Assembly (NCBI GenBank): GCA_015501075.1
Contig: JADNYJ010000157.1
Coordinates: forward strand, 24,279 to 88,278
Source of the DNA: Gymnopilus junonius
Lineage: Eukaryota; Basidiomycota; Agaricomycetes; Agaricales; Galerinaceae
Direction of reading: 5' to 3'
DNA: 64,000 nucleotides
Shown here: in pieces, positions 54,874-64,000 of the stretch
Layout: each line of letters starts with the position of its first letter
Numbering within the stretch: position 1 is the first letter of the stretch
Notes under the pieces: model-generated
What the model saw: only the letters and a program-made list of their open reading frames with translations
Databases searched by the model: none
What the model was told of the DNA's origin: nothing
Program-made: the position numbers and the translations under genes

Positions 54874-57800
54874 CTATTCTAAGGGATAGAACTCTATGCC
54901 TAGAGCCTGTCTATGTTTAAGGAACAGGGTAGGGCCTAGATTCTTGGTGAACATATAGGCAACATTTTTGTCCATAGGGACATGCTCTATTTTAATGTTC
55001 CCAAGTTCTATTTGTTCCCGGATATAGTGGTAGCGTATTTCAATGTGCTTTATCCCTTTTTGGGTGACGGGATTTTGCGAGTTAAAAATAGGTCCATGAC
55101 TATCTCCATATAAGGGAACATATGGGATTGACATCCCGAGTTCTTTGAATAGAATCTTAAACCATGCACAGTCATGTGCACAGTCAGAGAGTGCCATGTA
55201 TTCTGCCATTGTGGATGACATTGATACTAGAGTCTGCATTTTGGAGTGCCATTTGATACTCCCACTAGCAAGGGAAAAGAAGTATCCCTGCATAGATCAA
55301 CGCATGTGATCAGGCTCTGTTCTATCATCACCATATGAGGCATCACAGTAGGCATACAAGCCTTTATTGCTGTTTCCATTGAACACAAGTGCATAGTTGC
55401 GCGTACCAACAAGGTAGTGCATGATATATTTAGCACAGTTCAGATGTTCATCAGAAGGGTTCGCAGTGAACTTAGCCATCTGTGTTACAGCAAAGGCTAT
55501 ATCGGGTTGTGTTCCTAGCATTAAATATAGCAGGGAACCGATCACCAATTGATACTCTGACCGAAGTAAAGCTGAACTCATGCCTGTAAAGGGTTCTGGC
55601 TTATACCCGGTAGGTAATGGAGTCTGTGCTGCTTTTGCATTCATCATTCTGAAGCATGTAAGAATCTTATTAAGGTACGGCATTTGATCGATGTAGGTCT
55701 TGCCTTTAATGTACCTGATTCTCATGTGGAGAAACTTCTGACATACACCTAGGTCTCGACATTCCCATGCAGTCATAAATAACTGCTTCTTCTGTCGGAC
55801 TAATTCAGTGTTAGGACCTGTGACGATGATATCGTCAACATATGCCAACATAATGACAAGGGTCCTGTCGCTATGTCTTGCAACAAATATGCCAGCATCA
55901 GCATAGAGGCATGTGAAACTGAGCTCTTTAAGGGAGTGATCAAGTTCAGACCACCATGCACGTGCGGCTTGTTTTAGCCCATAGATAGCTTTGAGCAGGT
56001 GGAGTACTTTCTTCTCACATCCCTTTATGGTAAAGCCATCAGGCTGTTCCATATATATCTCCTCATCAAGTTTCCCATATAGGAAAGCTGATTTGATGTC
56101 AAGGGACTCTATGCGCCATTTCTCAAGCATTGCTAAGGCTAGGATTGTTCAGACCAACTCGAACTGGACAACTGGTGAGAATATCTCATCATAGTCTAGG
56201 CCTTCTATTTGGGAAAATCCCTTGGCAACTAGATGGGCTTTTTTACATCCATCGGACTTGATATCGAAAACCCAACGATTTTTGATGGCCTTTCAGCCTG
56301 GAGGTAGGTCAGCAAGCTCATAAACTTTTCGTTTATGAAGGGCCTCTAATTCTTCAAATTGAGCCTTGTGCCATTCCTGTTGTTGATCGGCAGGTAGCCA
56401 TCTAAGATCTTTACTAGTCCAATTTCGGACGTTCAATGGATCTGGAAGTGCACTATTGGAAATTGCCTTAGAAAGTAAATAGGCATGCCAATGTGCTCCC
56501 CCTTCCACTCCCATATTGGGATTGTACGGGTACTCAGCCACGTGGTCACTAGAGGCCATAGACAAATTTGGAGTGGATCCAGTTATGTCTAATTTATGCT
56601 GGCAATCTCTATCGGTGGTTGTACCAGGAGGGTATATGTTCCCTTCTTTTTGCATACTTTTACTCTCATGAGTGCTCCTTCTTGGAGCATCACCGGCAGC
56701 TCCCCCTGATGGACCAGCATGGGGTTTCCACAGTGCAGGTGGTGGGAGATTAGATTTTGGTCCTTGCCTAGGAGTAGAAGGCATACTAGGATGGGTATCT
56801 GCTGGTGACTCGGGAGGTGGAGTCCTGGGTGGCTCATCATCATGAGGTACCTCAGTCTCACTTGACGGATTATTTGGGGGTGGTCTATAGGACAGTTCAT
56901 CACCATCGTGAGAATCACTGTCCTCCACTTCCAAAACAGGTTCCTCCGGGGAGGTGCACTTATGTATTTGGGTAAGTGGTGGTACTTTAGTCTTTTGGCA
57001 TTTAGGAAACAAATGTTCATCAAAAAGCACCGTGGCAGCTATGAATAGAACATTGTTGGGGCTTCGCATGAACATCATATTAGAAGGATGTCCATGATAT
57101 CCAAGGAATATCATCAACTCGGATTTGGGTGAAAGTTTATTTGCCCGTGTATCCTTTGGAAGAAACACATATGCCCCACATCCTAATACCCATAGGTGTG
57201 ACAAATCAGGCTTTTCTCCATTGATTAACTCAAATGGAGATTTCCAGTTGAGTCAATGCACGGGAGTTCTATTGTATAAATAGACTGTGTGTATAATGCA
57301 AAACTCCCACCAGCTGTCAGGAAGACAGGCTAATTGGCACATTGACTCGGCTTTCTCATCTAAAGTCCAATTGAAGCATTCAGCTCGACCATTCATTTGG
57401 GGCTGATGAGGTATGCTTCTTTGGATCTCAATTCCAAGATCCTTAAGGATTTCAATATATTCCTTATCAATGTATTCACCACCATTGTCGCTCATCCATT
57501 CTTCGACTTTGGCATTATACTTGGTTTTTACCATGGCTAAAAATTGCCTGGTAGCATCTTTCACATCACTCTTTCATTTGAGGAGCATGACCCAAGTATT
57601 TGATGTGTGATCATCAATAAAGGAAATGAAATATTTGTACTGGTGATATGAAATCACTGGATACTCCTTAAGGTCTGAATGGATCTGCTGGAATGGTCTG
57701 GTTGCAGATTTGACATTGTCTGGGAAAGAGCGTGAATGCATCTTTCCTTTTGCGCAACCTTTGCATATGCCAGCATCCTTCGGGACTTTAATAGATGGGA

Positions 57801-60107
57801 AGTTTTCGGAATTAGCCTTAAACTTCTCGAACACTTGAGTGGAAGGGTGTCTGAGTCATCTATGCCATAGATTGTAATCTTCGGCATGTACCGATTCCAT
57901 CGCAATCAAGTTCTTTCCAGAGATGATCTGTGACTTAACCCAAAACATAGTGTCATGATGAGAATGCTTCAGCAATGCATTTAGAATGGTGCAGCTATTC
58001 TCTTTGGATATGAAGTTAAGTGATCGTGAATCACCTAACACAATATTGTTTGCGCTGAGGATTTGACCCATTGACAGAAGTCGTACAGTCACATCAGGCA
58101 TGTAGAATACTGGATGAAGTCGCAATGTTTCATGCATCACAGTATTATTTTTATCGGTAACTTCTGTTTTAATAAAAACAGTACCATATCCAGTGACAAA
58201 GGCGATGCCATTGGCAGTTTGAACCTTTGGTCTATCTTTGTTTGGAAACATGGTAAGTTCCAAGAAATCAGAGACATGTCCAGAAAAGTGGATGTATGCT
58301 CTGGAATCTACAAGCCATTCCTCAAATGTCTTTTCATGTTCCTTTCCCTTACAGTTCACACAAGAGACAACATGATCAAGATATATATTGTAGATAGTAA
58401 ATAAAATTAATTTACTATCTACCCCATACAGCATATTAATACCTGTGGGTTGATCAGTTAGCATCTTGTCAGCATGTGAACAAGAAGGTACTTGCCAGTC
58501 CAGATGAGGGAGGAGCACTGAATCACCACAATTCTGCTCTATCTCATCCTCATAAGAGATCGGGTCTGAATCCTGCATCATCTTGTACATATCGTCTCGG
58601 CTCTGTTGAGCCATTTTAGTGACGACATTCCTATCTGCACCAATATAGTGCAATCCAAGATGAAGGGACTCACTGATCAGCAGTGGCAGTGGAAGATTTT
58701 CTTCCCCAAAGGAGATATACTCCTCATCATCATCCACATAGGCAAGATCGCCTTGTGAAACTACTCCATGCATCTGATTCCAATCTTCCACTATAAGCAG
58801 TTCGGAATCGACTGTCATCTGAGAAGGATCTGGGGTCAGTGCCCAATAGGGCTCAGGACCAAAGAGATCATTATAGATCTCAGTCATCATTGACGACCCT
58901 GATGCAACATCCTCTGTGGTGGTGCTACTGTACATAGGGTTGCCGAAGTTCAGTTCAGAACTGACAGTTCGAACCTGAACTGGCTGAACTGAACTGCAGT
59001 TCAGATGCAGTTCTGGTTCTCAGTTCGGCCTATGGCCAGTCAGTTCAAACTGAACTGAACTGTTTGTTGGGTGTGGTTAAAATTATCAAATTTTGACCTT
59101 CAAAAGTGATTATTTTGGCATCAAAAAATTACCATTAGATTCCCATAATGTATAGAGAACTCCTTAGCACTAATCCCAAGCACTAGATGACATAAAATAA
59201 TTTCTTAAAATGATTTTATTTATTGTGTGAGGACATGAGCTACATGACACTACCCAATGCTTGAAAAATCAGTAAATAATATACTGTTTTGTACATATAG
59301 CAATGTCTAATGATAGAAGATAGACATATCTGTAGTCTGTCTACTATTTCAAAGCCTCAGATGAAAGGAAATTTTATGTTTTGGCCATTGCCAGTTCAGA
59401 ACAGTTCAAACCAGTTCGAACTGAGAACTGAACTGAACTGGGAAGTTCAGTTCTCAGTTCGGAAAATTGGCCAAAGAACTGAACTGAACTGAACTTCGGC
59501 AACCCTAACTGTACAAATGCACAGTGCTACTCATTCCCACATTTGCAGTGATTCTACTTGCACCTGTATTAAGGGCGACTTCCTCGAATCTACTCGAGGT
59601 GGCAATTGTCGGGGTAACCCCAATTTGAGACATCAGGTCCCACAATTTCCTGAAAGAGGGATATGGCGCCATTCCCCAAGTGGGGTTCTTCCAGGTGCCT
59701 TCGCAGACTTTGCAAGAGGTAATGGTACCTCTCCCACTAATCTCAACAACATTGTGAGTAGTGGGGACTGGGCGCGATTTCTCCAGTGGTGGGAAATGCA
59801 CTGTCGATGCAAGCATGAAGGGCTCTTCATTGGAGTCCTCAACAAAGCATGCTGACTTTGGTTTGAAGCCAGCGCAGCAGGGTTTCCTCTTAGGATACTC
59901 TTTTTTCTGCAAACTGCTGGGGTTACCAGCATTCTGCTGATCAGAGTGGTGTGGTTCAGGACCTTTCCCTTTGATCGCAGTGTTGCACTGCGCATTTGCA
60001 TTGCTGGCCTGTTGGTTTCTGGGCTGGCTGTCCTTAGGCAGGTTGAGCTGCTTCGGCACATAGAATGTGCTGCGCTTGGGTTGCTCATGCTGCTTAAGGT
60101 GCCCAAA
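54874..60107 (-). pseudogene. Copia pol region: protease, integrase, reverse transcriptase, RNase H
   Basis: Domains on the minus strand, in order: Gag-linked charged region (59505-60107), [hAT MITE], protease region with VDSRAYIHFSG near 58280-58320 where the active-site DSG is expected (Gly changed to Arg), pre-integrase LWHR ... CKGCAKGK (57740-57910), integrase core with HSDLKEYP, MSDNGGEY and MNGRAECFN carrying the D,D,E acids (57250-57800), a Pro/Ser-rich linker (56500-57000), reverse transcriptase with ESLDIKSAFLYGKLDEEIYM and the catalytic AYVDDIIVTG (55300-56290), and RNase H with AYCDASYGDD and SSTMAEYMALSD (54874-55330). In-frame TGA stops fall near 60108, 57855, 57565, 57251, 56292, 56150 and 55295. 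No frameshift is needed outside the MITE, unlike in the host genes. Confidence 0.92.
58935..59507. mobile_element. 573-bp hAT-type MITE inside Copia pol
   Basis: Ends: left TAGGGTTGCCGAAGTTCAGT, right (minus strand) TAGGGTTGCCGAAGTTCAGT. Target duplication ACTGTACA at 58927-58934 and 59508-59515. Dense CAGTTCAG/CTGAACTG words near both ends; AT-rich centre without genes. Confidence 0.9.
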
Positions 60108-61376
60108 TCAGGCAGCCCATGTGGTGCGAATGCTTTCAAAGAGGTCTTTCAGTTCCATATTTGGAACTGAGTTTTGCCTTGTGAAATCTTCCATCATCTG
60201 CTGATAAACGGATTCTTGCAATATGACATTTGTGGCAAGTGGAAGATTCATGAGCAGAATTAGGCACGCCATGGATTGCGAAACCATGGGTACCATGACA
60301 GAGGTGCCGGATGTTGTTGTGGCATTTGTATCATTGACGAATGGGAGATGCCCATAATGAAATTGGAACTTGGCGAGCTGGGGGTTGGGATCGGAGAGAT
60401 CAATCTTGAGATTCATGAGGACCCTAAAGTCCTCGAGGGTTGTTATATACACGCCTCCAACCAACTCCGATCTCCGACTATACGAACTCCGACCTCATGA
60501 TCCCCTCGAAGTACTACAAGTCCTGGAACATGTAGACACTTAGATTACACGTAGCTAGTCAACTCCGAGTAGAGCAGAGTAACTTACATGTCTGCCTGCT
60601 CACTAGTACATGTACGGTCTCTGCTTAGTTTCCTCCATAGTATAAAAACCTTAGAACTATTATTAGGTACCTCAGTTTGTATATTGTTTGTTAATCAATC
60701 CACGCTCTCTACTCTGCTCTCTCATTCTGATCTGACTCTGAAATTCAAGACAATGTCCAGACAATAGAGCACAACACACACATTGAAGCTGAAGTCTCAA
60801 CCCTATGTCTACATATGTTATGCTAAGACCAACTCCGACACCGACATACTCTGACGTAGCTCCGACGTGGATCTCCTCTGCCTACTCCGCCCTTCCCTTC
60901 ATCTAGAACTTAACAAGGGTCTCGACAAACATCTCCTTGGAGTACTTCATTTTGATCCAATCCCATGCTTGAGCCGCAGACAGGGTTTTAACCTGGTCCC
61001 AAATACCGGTATCGAGGCACATGGCCAAAAGGCCCAGCACCTTGGCATTCTTGGAGTTGTAACTCTCCAATTTGCAGTGGTACACCTCCTTGGCGGCAGT
61101 CCATTGGGAGAAGCAGGCGTTGTATAGGATGATATCACCCTGGGCAGGCCCAGTGGCAGGAGTGGTGTCGGTGGCATGAGTGCCAGTGGGGAATGAGGGT
61201 TCCCTGATTGTTTGCTCTGGAGGAGCAGTGAGGGTCCCTTCAAGGATGGCTTTGACATCCATGTGGAGGATGACGGCCTCCATCTTGGATGCCCATTGGC
61301 GGTAGTGACGACCATCGAATTTAGGAAGGTCGGAGGTGGTGAAGGAGATAGAAGTGGTATTCTTGATGGAAGACAT
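60108..61376 (-). pseudogene. Copia gag, interrupted by a solo LTR
   Basis: Starts at the ATG 61374-61376 (MSSIKNTTSISF), then FDGRHYRQWASKMEAVIL, a typical Copia Gag (UBN2/DUF4219-like) opening, and WDWIKMKYSKEM up to 60921. The LTR at 60441-60915 follows, and the frame resumes with EDFRVLMNLKIDLSDPNPQL on the other side; the joint is in frame once the LTR and one duplicated AGGGT are ignored. A TGA near 60108 then interrupts the link to pol. Confidence 0.9.
60441..60915 (+). repeat. Solo LTR, family B, in Copia gag
   Basis: 475 bases from TGTTATATACACGCCTCCAA to AACTTAACA, with target duplication AGGGT at 60436-60440 and 60916-60920. A TATAAAAA box lies near 60640. No internal retrotransposon sequence, so the partner LTR was lost by recombination. 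Confidence 0.9.
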
Positions 61377-61794
61377 TTGTTGAGTTGATTGGATGATTGG
61401 AATTTCTGTTAAGAAAAAGGCTGGGTTGTGTCAGCGACAGGTGTGTAAAAGTGTGCTAAATAAGAAAAGCACTGCTAAAAATACCTGCACCAGACATGGA
61501 ATTAACCCCTTAAGGGCAATTTGTCCAGACAGTGACAGATGTCTGGGCCCACATGACAAGGCCCTATACAATGTTGTGCATGGTAGCGAACAATTGTGGG
61601 AGAGCATTCTGTCTAGCGACGAACAGCTGTGGTCGATGTTCTGCCTAATGGTGAACTATCTTCCCAGGTAGAAGTAAGCTACAGACTGATGCTAAGCAGG
61701 TTCTGCACAATGGCGAACAATGCTGGACAGGTTCTGCCCTAAGGTGAACTCAATGTCAAGCAGGTTCTGCCAATGGCAAACAGCATGCTTTGCT
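61377..61794 (-). other. Copia 5' leader with internal short repeats
   Basis: Between primer-binding site and gag. Variants of GGTTCTGC followed by a short spacer and AATGG(C/T)(G/A)AAC recur about five times between 61560 and 61790. No open frame. Confidence 0.6.
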
Positions 61795-61812
61795 ATTGGG
61801 GCCCATAACCTA
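61795..61812 (-). other. Primer-binding site, half-tRNA-iMet type
   Basis: Minus-strand sequence TAGGTTATGGGCCCCAAT abuts the 5' LTR. It is complementary to the anticodon stem-loop of initiator tRNA-Met (GGGCCCATAACC), as in Drosophila copia, which primes from an internal cut of that tRNA rather than its 3' end. Confidence 0.75.
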
Positions 61813-62242
61813 TGGAGCAGCAAGTGGTACATACAGTGGCAAACCACTGCATGCACAACGCACTCTGCATAGTATTGTTGTAGCTACTAGCTTACCTGGG
61901 TTGTGAGAGGCTAGTGCTAAGGTGACTACTTAGGCTACTACTTAGAAGTGCAAATGACTTAAATTAGGACACTGTTTAGAGCGTCCTTATATACCTACAG
62001 GACATGCAGTGACTAACTACATATGAGTAATGCATAAGACAATTACTCAGCTAATTACTATGTAATTACTAATATCTACTCATAAGATGAGTAATATGCT
62101 CACTAAGTGATCACATGTTTTAGTCATATAAGATGACTGTGATACTCTGTCGTCACTGGATCTAGTTGCATATAGATGCATCTGATCATGTGTGTCATGT
62201 GAGTCATGTGATGTAGTCACATGGACACTTATCATGTCAACA
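61813..62242 (-). repeat. 5' LTR of the Copia element
   Basis: 430 bases, the same length as the 3' LTR. Minus strand begins TGTTGACATGATAAGTGTCC and ends TTGCTGCTCCA. TATATAAGG near 61985-61995. Confidence 0.9.
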
Positions 62243-62950
62243 GCTTGGACTCACAATCCCACAATCTCACAATTGTCAATAAATATGAATAGAACCTCTG
62301 ATTTGGAAATATCTTACCCCTTCCAGGCATTTGTGAAGCACTGCCTTTTAGATTTCAACTGTTGTGTGCCCACAGGCTTGGAGGCTCAGTTGTCAGGCTC
62401 AGTAGGGTATAAAAGGAATGATATGTTGCCCTTTGCTAGGGATGCTGAAGTTCAGTTCTGAACTGATAGTTCGAACCCGAACTGGCTGAACTGGACCAAT
62501 GGTTCAGGTTCAGTTCCAGTTCAGTCCAGCTGTGGGCTCAGTAGGTTTGGTTCCAGGCTCCTAAAACCAGCCTCTAGTATTGCTCGCAAGAGCTTCACCT
62601 GAGAGCGGGACACAGTGTTGCATCAGAGAAATACAAATATTTTAACATACAAACAAATGTACAAACAAACCTAAGAGCTCAAGCTTGTGATATAGAGGCT
62701 GGCATTTTATAGATTCACATGATCTGCATGGGCAACTGTCTTGTGGGCTGTTAATCCAATAATTCTTTCAAGTACTTATTAAGTTCCTTCCCCCATATTT
62801 ATGCAAATTAGGTGTGAGTTTTCTTTAATAATGTGTCTACCATTACTGGTTACTATAATTCTAGTGTGAATGAGCAGGAGAGCCATATTTTTGCATACAA
62901 TTAGGTGAACCCATTCACTTGCACTCATTACAATTTACAATAACACCATG
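62243..62950. other. Spacer with a hAT-type fragment
   Basis: No gene. Holds the hAT-type fragment at 62437-62535, listed separately. Confidence 0.4.
62437..62535 (+). mobile_element. Fragment of the TAGGGTTGCC-type hAT MITE family
   Basis: TAGGGATGCTGAAGTTCAGT and following CAGTTC/GAACTG words match the left end of the MITE at 58935. No right end is found, so only part remains. Confidence 0.6.
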
Positions 62951-63387
62951 TGTTAAGTTCTTGATGAAGGGAAGGCAGAGGGGATCCATGTCGGAGCTAC
63001 GTCAGAGTATGTCGGTGTTGGAGTTGGTCTTAGCATAACATATGTAGATGCAGGGTTGAGACTTCAGCTTCAATGTGTGTGTTGCTTTGGAGTCAGATTG
63101 GAATTAGAGAGCAGAGTAGAGAGCATGGATTGATTAATGAACAATATATGAACTGAGGTACCTAATAATAGTTCTAAGGTTTTTATACTATGGAGGAAAC
63201 TAAGCAGAGACCATACATGTACTAGTGAGCAGGCAGACATGTAAGTTATTCTGTGCTACTCAGAGTTGCCTAGCTATGTGTAATCTAAGTGTCTACATGT
63301 TCTGGGACTTGTAGTATTTTGAGGGGATCATGAGGTCAGAGTTCATATAGTTGGAGATCGGAGTTGGTCAGAGGCACGTATATAACA
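62951..63387 (-). repeat. LTR of family B, inverted, probably a 3' LTR
   Basis: On the minus strand it runs from TGTTATATACGTGCCTCTGA to AACTTAACA, 437 bases, and is clearly the same family as 60441-60915 (shared blocks such as CATGTCTGCCTGCTCACTAG). No 5-bp duplication flanks it. AAGGGGGAAATAC, a polypurine-tract-like stretch, lies just outside the TG end at 63388-63400, so the body of the element may have been to the right. Confidence 0.75.
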
Positions 63388-63515
63388 GTATTTCCCCCTT
63401 AGGCTGAACCTTGAGGCCTGTGCATAGGAATGGTCACATGCTGGTTGGTTTTGGTTGTTTGAAATTTTTGTTTGGTCCTCTCTTCACTATTGACATTCTA
63501 CCTCCCCCCATTGAT

Positions 63516-64000
63516 ATGTCACATACCAATTCCGACTTGGAGGATTTTGAAGACCTTGAAGACCTCAAAGCGCAGGAGCAGAAACTCATGCTCCAGAGGG
63601 AAGAGCTTCATCAGAAGCAAGAACGGATGGAGCAGAGGTGATGGGAGGCAGAGGAGTGTGCAGAGGTAGAACGGGCAGCAGAAGAAGCATGGAAGGTGGC
63701 CGAGGCAGAGGAGGCAGCAGAGGCGGAGAAGGCAGTGGAGGCAGAGCAGAGGAAAACCACAAAGGGGAAGAAGAAGGCACAGCCAAAGGAGAAGGCAGCT
63801 GCAATGCAGCAGAAAGCAGTCACAATGTGGGAGTCAGCCAGAGTGTATGAGGTGATGGTTGGAGTCATCTGTGTTCAGTGCGTGCAGGCAGGGGTGAAGT
63901 GCCTATGGCCAAGGTAAGTCCTATTTTTAATTTTTCTTTGTTATGATTTAATTATGACTTGTGATTTGTTTTTAGGGAGGGTACCAGCAAGGCGGCATTG
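63516..64000 (+). pseudogene. Coiled-coil protein with C-x2-C-x6-C motif, stop in exon 1, runs off the window
   Basis: Exon 63516-63913, GT-AG intron, next exon from 63976. Reads MSHTNSDLEDFEDLEDLKAQ, a long Glu/Ala/Lys coiled coil, then VYEVMVGVICVQCVQAGVKC with LWPR at the donor. Similar coil plus 'CxxC...C' proteins are abundant in some agarics, often next to transposons, and may be transposon-borne; that is recollection, not a search. A TGA at 63639-63641 sits where CGA (Arg) would continue the same frame. Confidence 0.55.

Larger units (their letters stand above)
54383..62242 (-). mobile_element. Ty1/Copia retrotransposon, degenerate, with two insertions
   Basis: 7.86 kb including 430-bp LTRs at both ends, a primer-binding site next to the 5' LTR (right side), a polypurine tract next to the 3' LTR (left side), and gag-pol on the minus strand in the order Gag, protease, integrase, reverse transcriptase, RNase H, which defines Copia. 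A solo LTR (60441-60915) lies in gag and a hAT-type MITE (58935-59507) in the protease region. The flanks show no 5-bp target duplication (GTCTA left, GCTTG right), so one side was rearranged after insertion. By hand count the LTRs differ at about 22 of 430 positions, nearly all transitions. Confidence 0.95.

Noticed and set aside
54378..62247. 5-bp target duplication for the Copia element
   Set aside because: Flanks GTCTA and GCTTG do not match, so no duplication is claimed.
63639..63665. A 26-base intron removing the TGA in the coiled-coil gene
   Set aside because: Too short for a spliceosomal intron, and the frame after the stop is the same as before it.
1..64000. tRNA, rRNA genes or CRISPR arrays
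   Set aside because: None recognised by eye; CRISPR is not expected in a fungal nucleus, and short repeats seen are explained by transposons and TPR units.

Overview
The window is nuclear DNA of a basidiomycete fungus, most likely an agaricomycete. The evidence is dense genes with many roughly 50-nt GT-AG introns, a full-length fungal Dicer-like protein, a DUF6593-type protein, an NTPase-TPR (NLR-like) gene with an 'MSFFKKARNF' start typical of agaric families, and degraded Copia, Gypsy and hAT elements. All calls come from reading the sequence by eye; no database search was run. Splice joints were chosen by reading frame, family motifs and consensus GT/AG sites.

Layout. 1-2.7 kb: partial class I histone deacetylase and a CDK8-type Mediator kinase, both on the minus strand. 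3.1-4.0 kb: relic of an F-box-like gene whose relatives sit 43-48 kb away. 5.5-9.8 kb: membrane-anchored alpha/beta hydrolase and aspartate-semialdehyde dehydrogenase. 11.2-16.1 kb: Dicer-like gene (minus). 18.9-22.0 kb: EMC6 and a DUF6593-type gene. 22.4-25.2 kb: TTC27/Emw1-type TPR protein (minus). 27.2-30 kb: a charged unknown protein and mitochondrial ribosomal protein uL13m. 32.8-36.5 kb: exosome subunit Rrp43, an APH-fold kinase, and a small unknown gene. 37-42 kb: Gypsy chromodomain scrap, coding scraps and a broken NLR-TPR gene. 42.1-46.1 kb: CCCH/FG nucleoporin (Nup42 type) and TAF4 on a divergent promoter. 46.4-51.3 kb: one intact and two decaying F-box-like paralogs with two TA-flanked MITEs. 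51.3-64 kb: transposon territory: a hAT element nested in another hAT element, then a Copia element (minus strand) carrying its own insertions (a solo LTR in gag, a hAT MITE in pol), an inverted LTR of another family, and a coiled-coil Cys-motif gene running off the end.

The core genes do not form one pathway; they are ordinary housekeeping functions (chromatin and transcription: HDAC, CDK8, TAF4; RNA: Rrp43, Dicer; membrane insertion: EMC6; translation: uL13m; nuclear pore: Nup42; amino acids: Hom2). I found no convincing undescribed multi-gene system. Two patterns deserve attention. First, at least five conserved genes (HOM2, Dicer, EMC6, NUP42, TAF4) and the NLR carry single-base frameshifts, mostly one-base losses in short homopolymers, which looks more like consensus error than biology. 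Second, the transposon region is well enough preserved to read its insertion order from target-site duplications, and every premature stop seen in the Copia polyprotein is TGA, mostly where Arg is expected, as CpG C-to-T decay would give.
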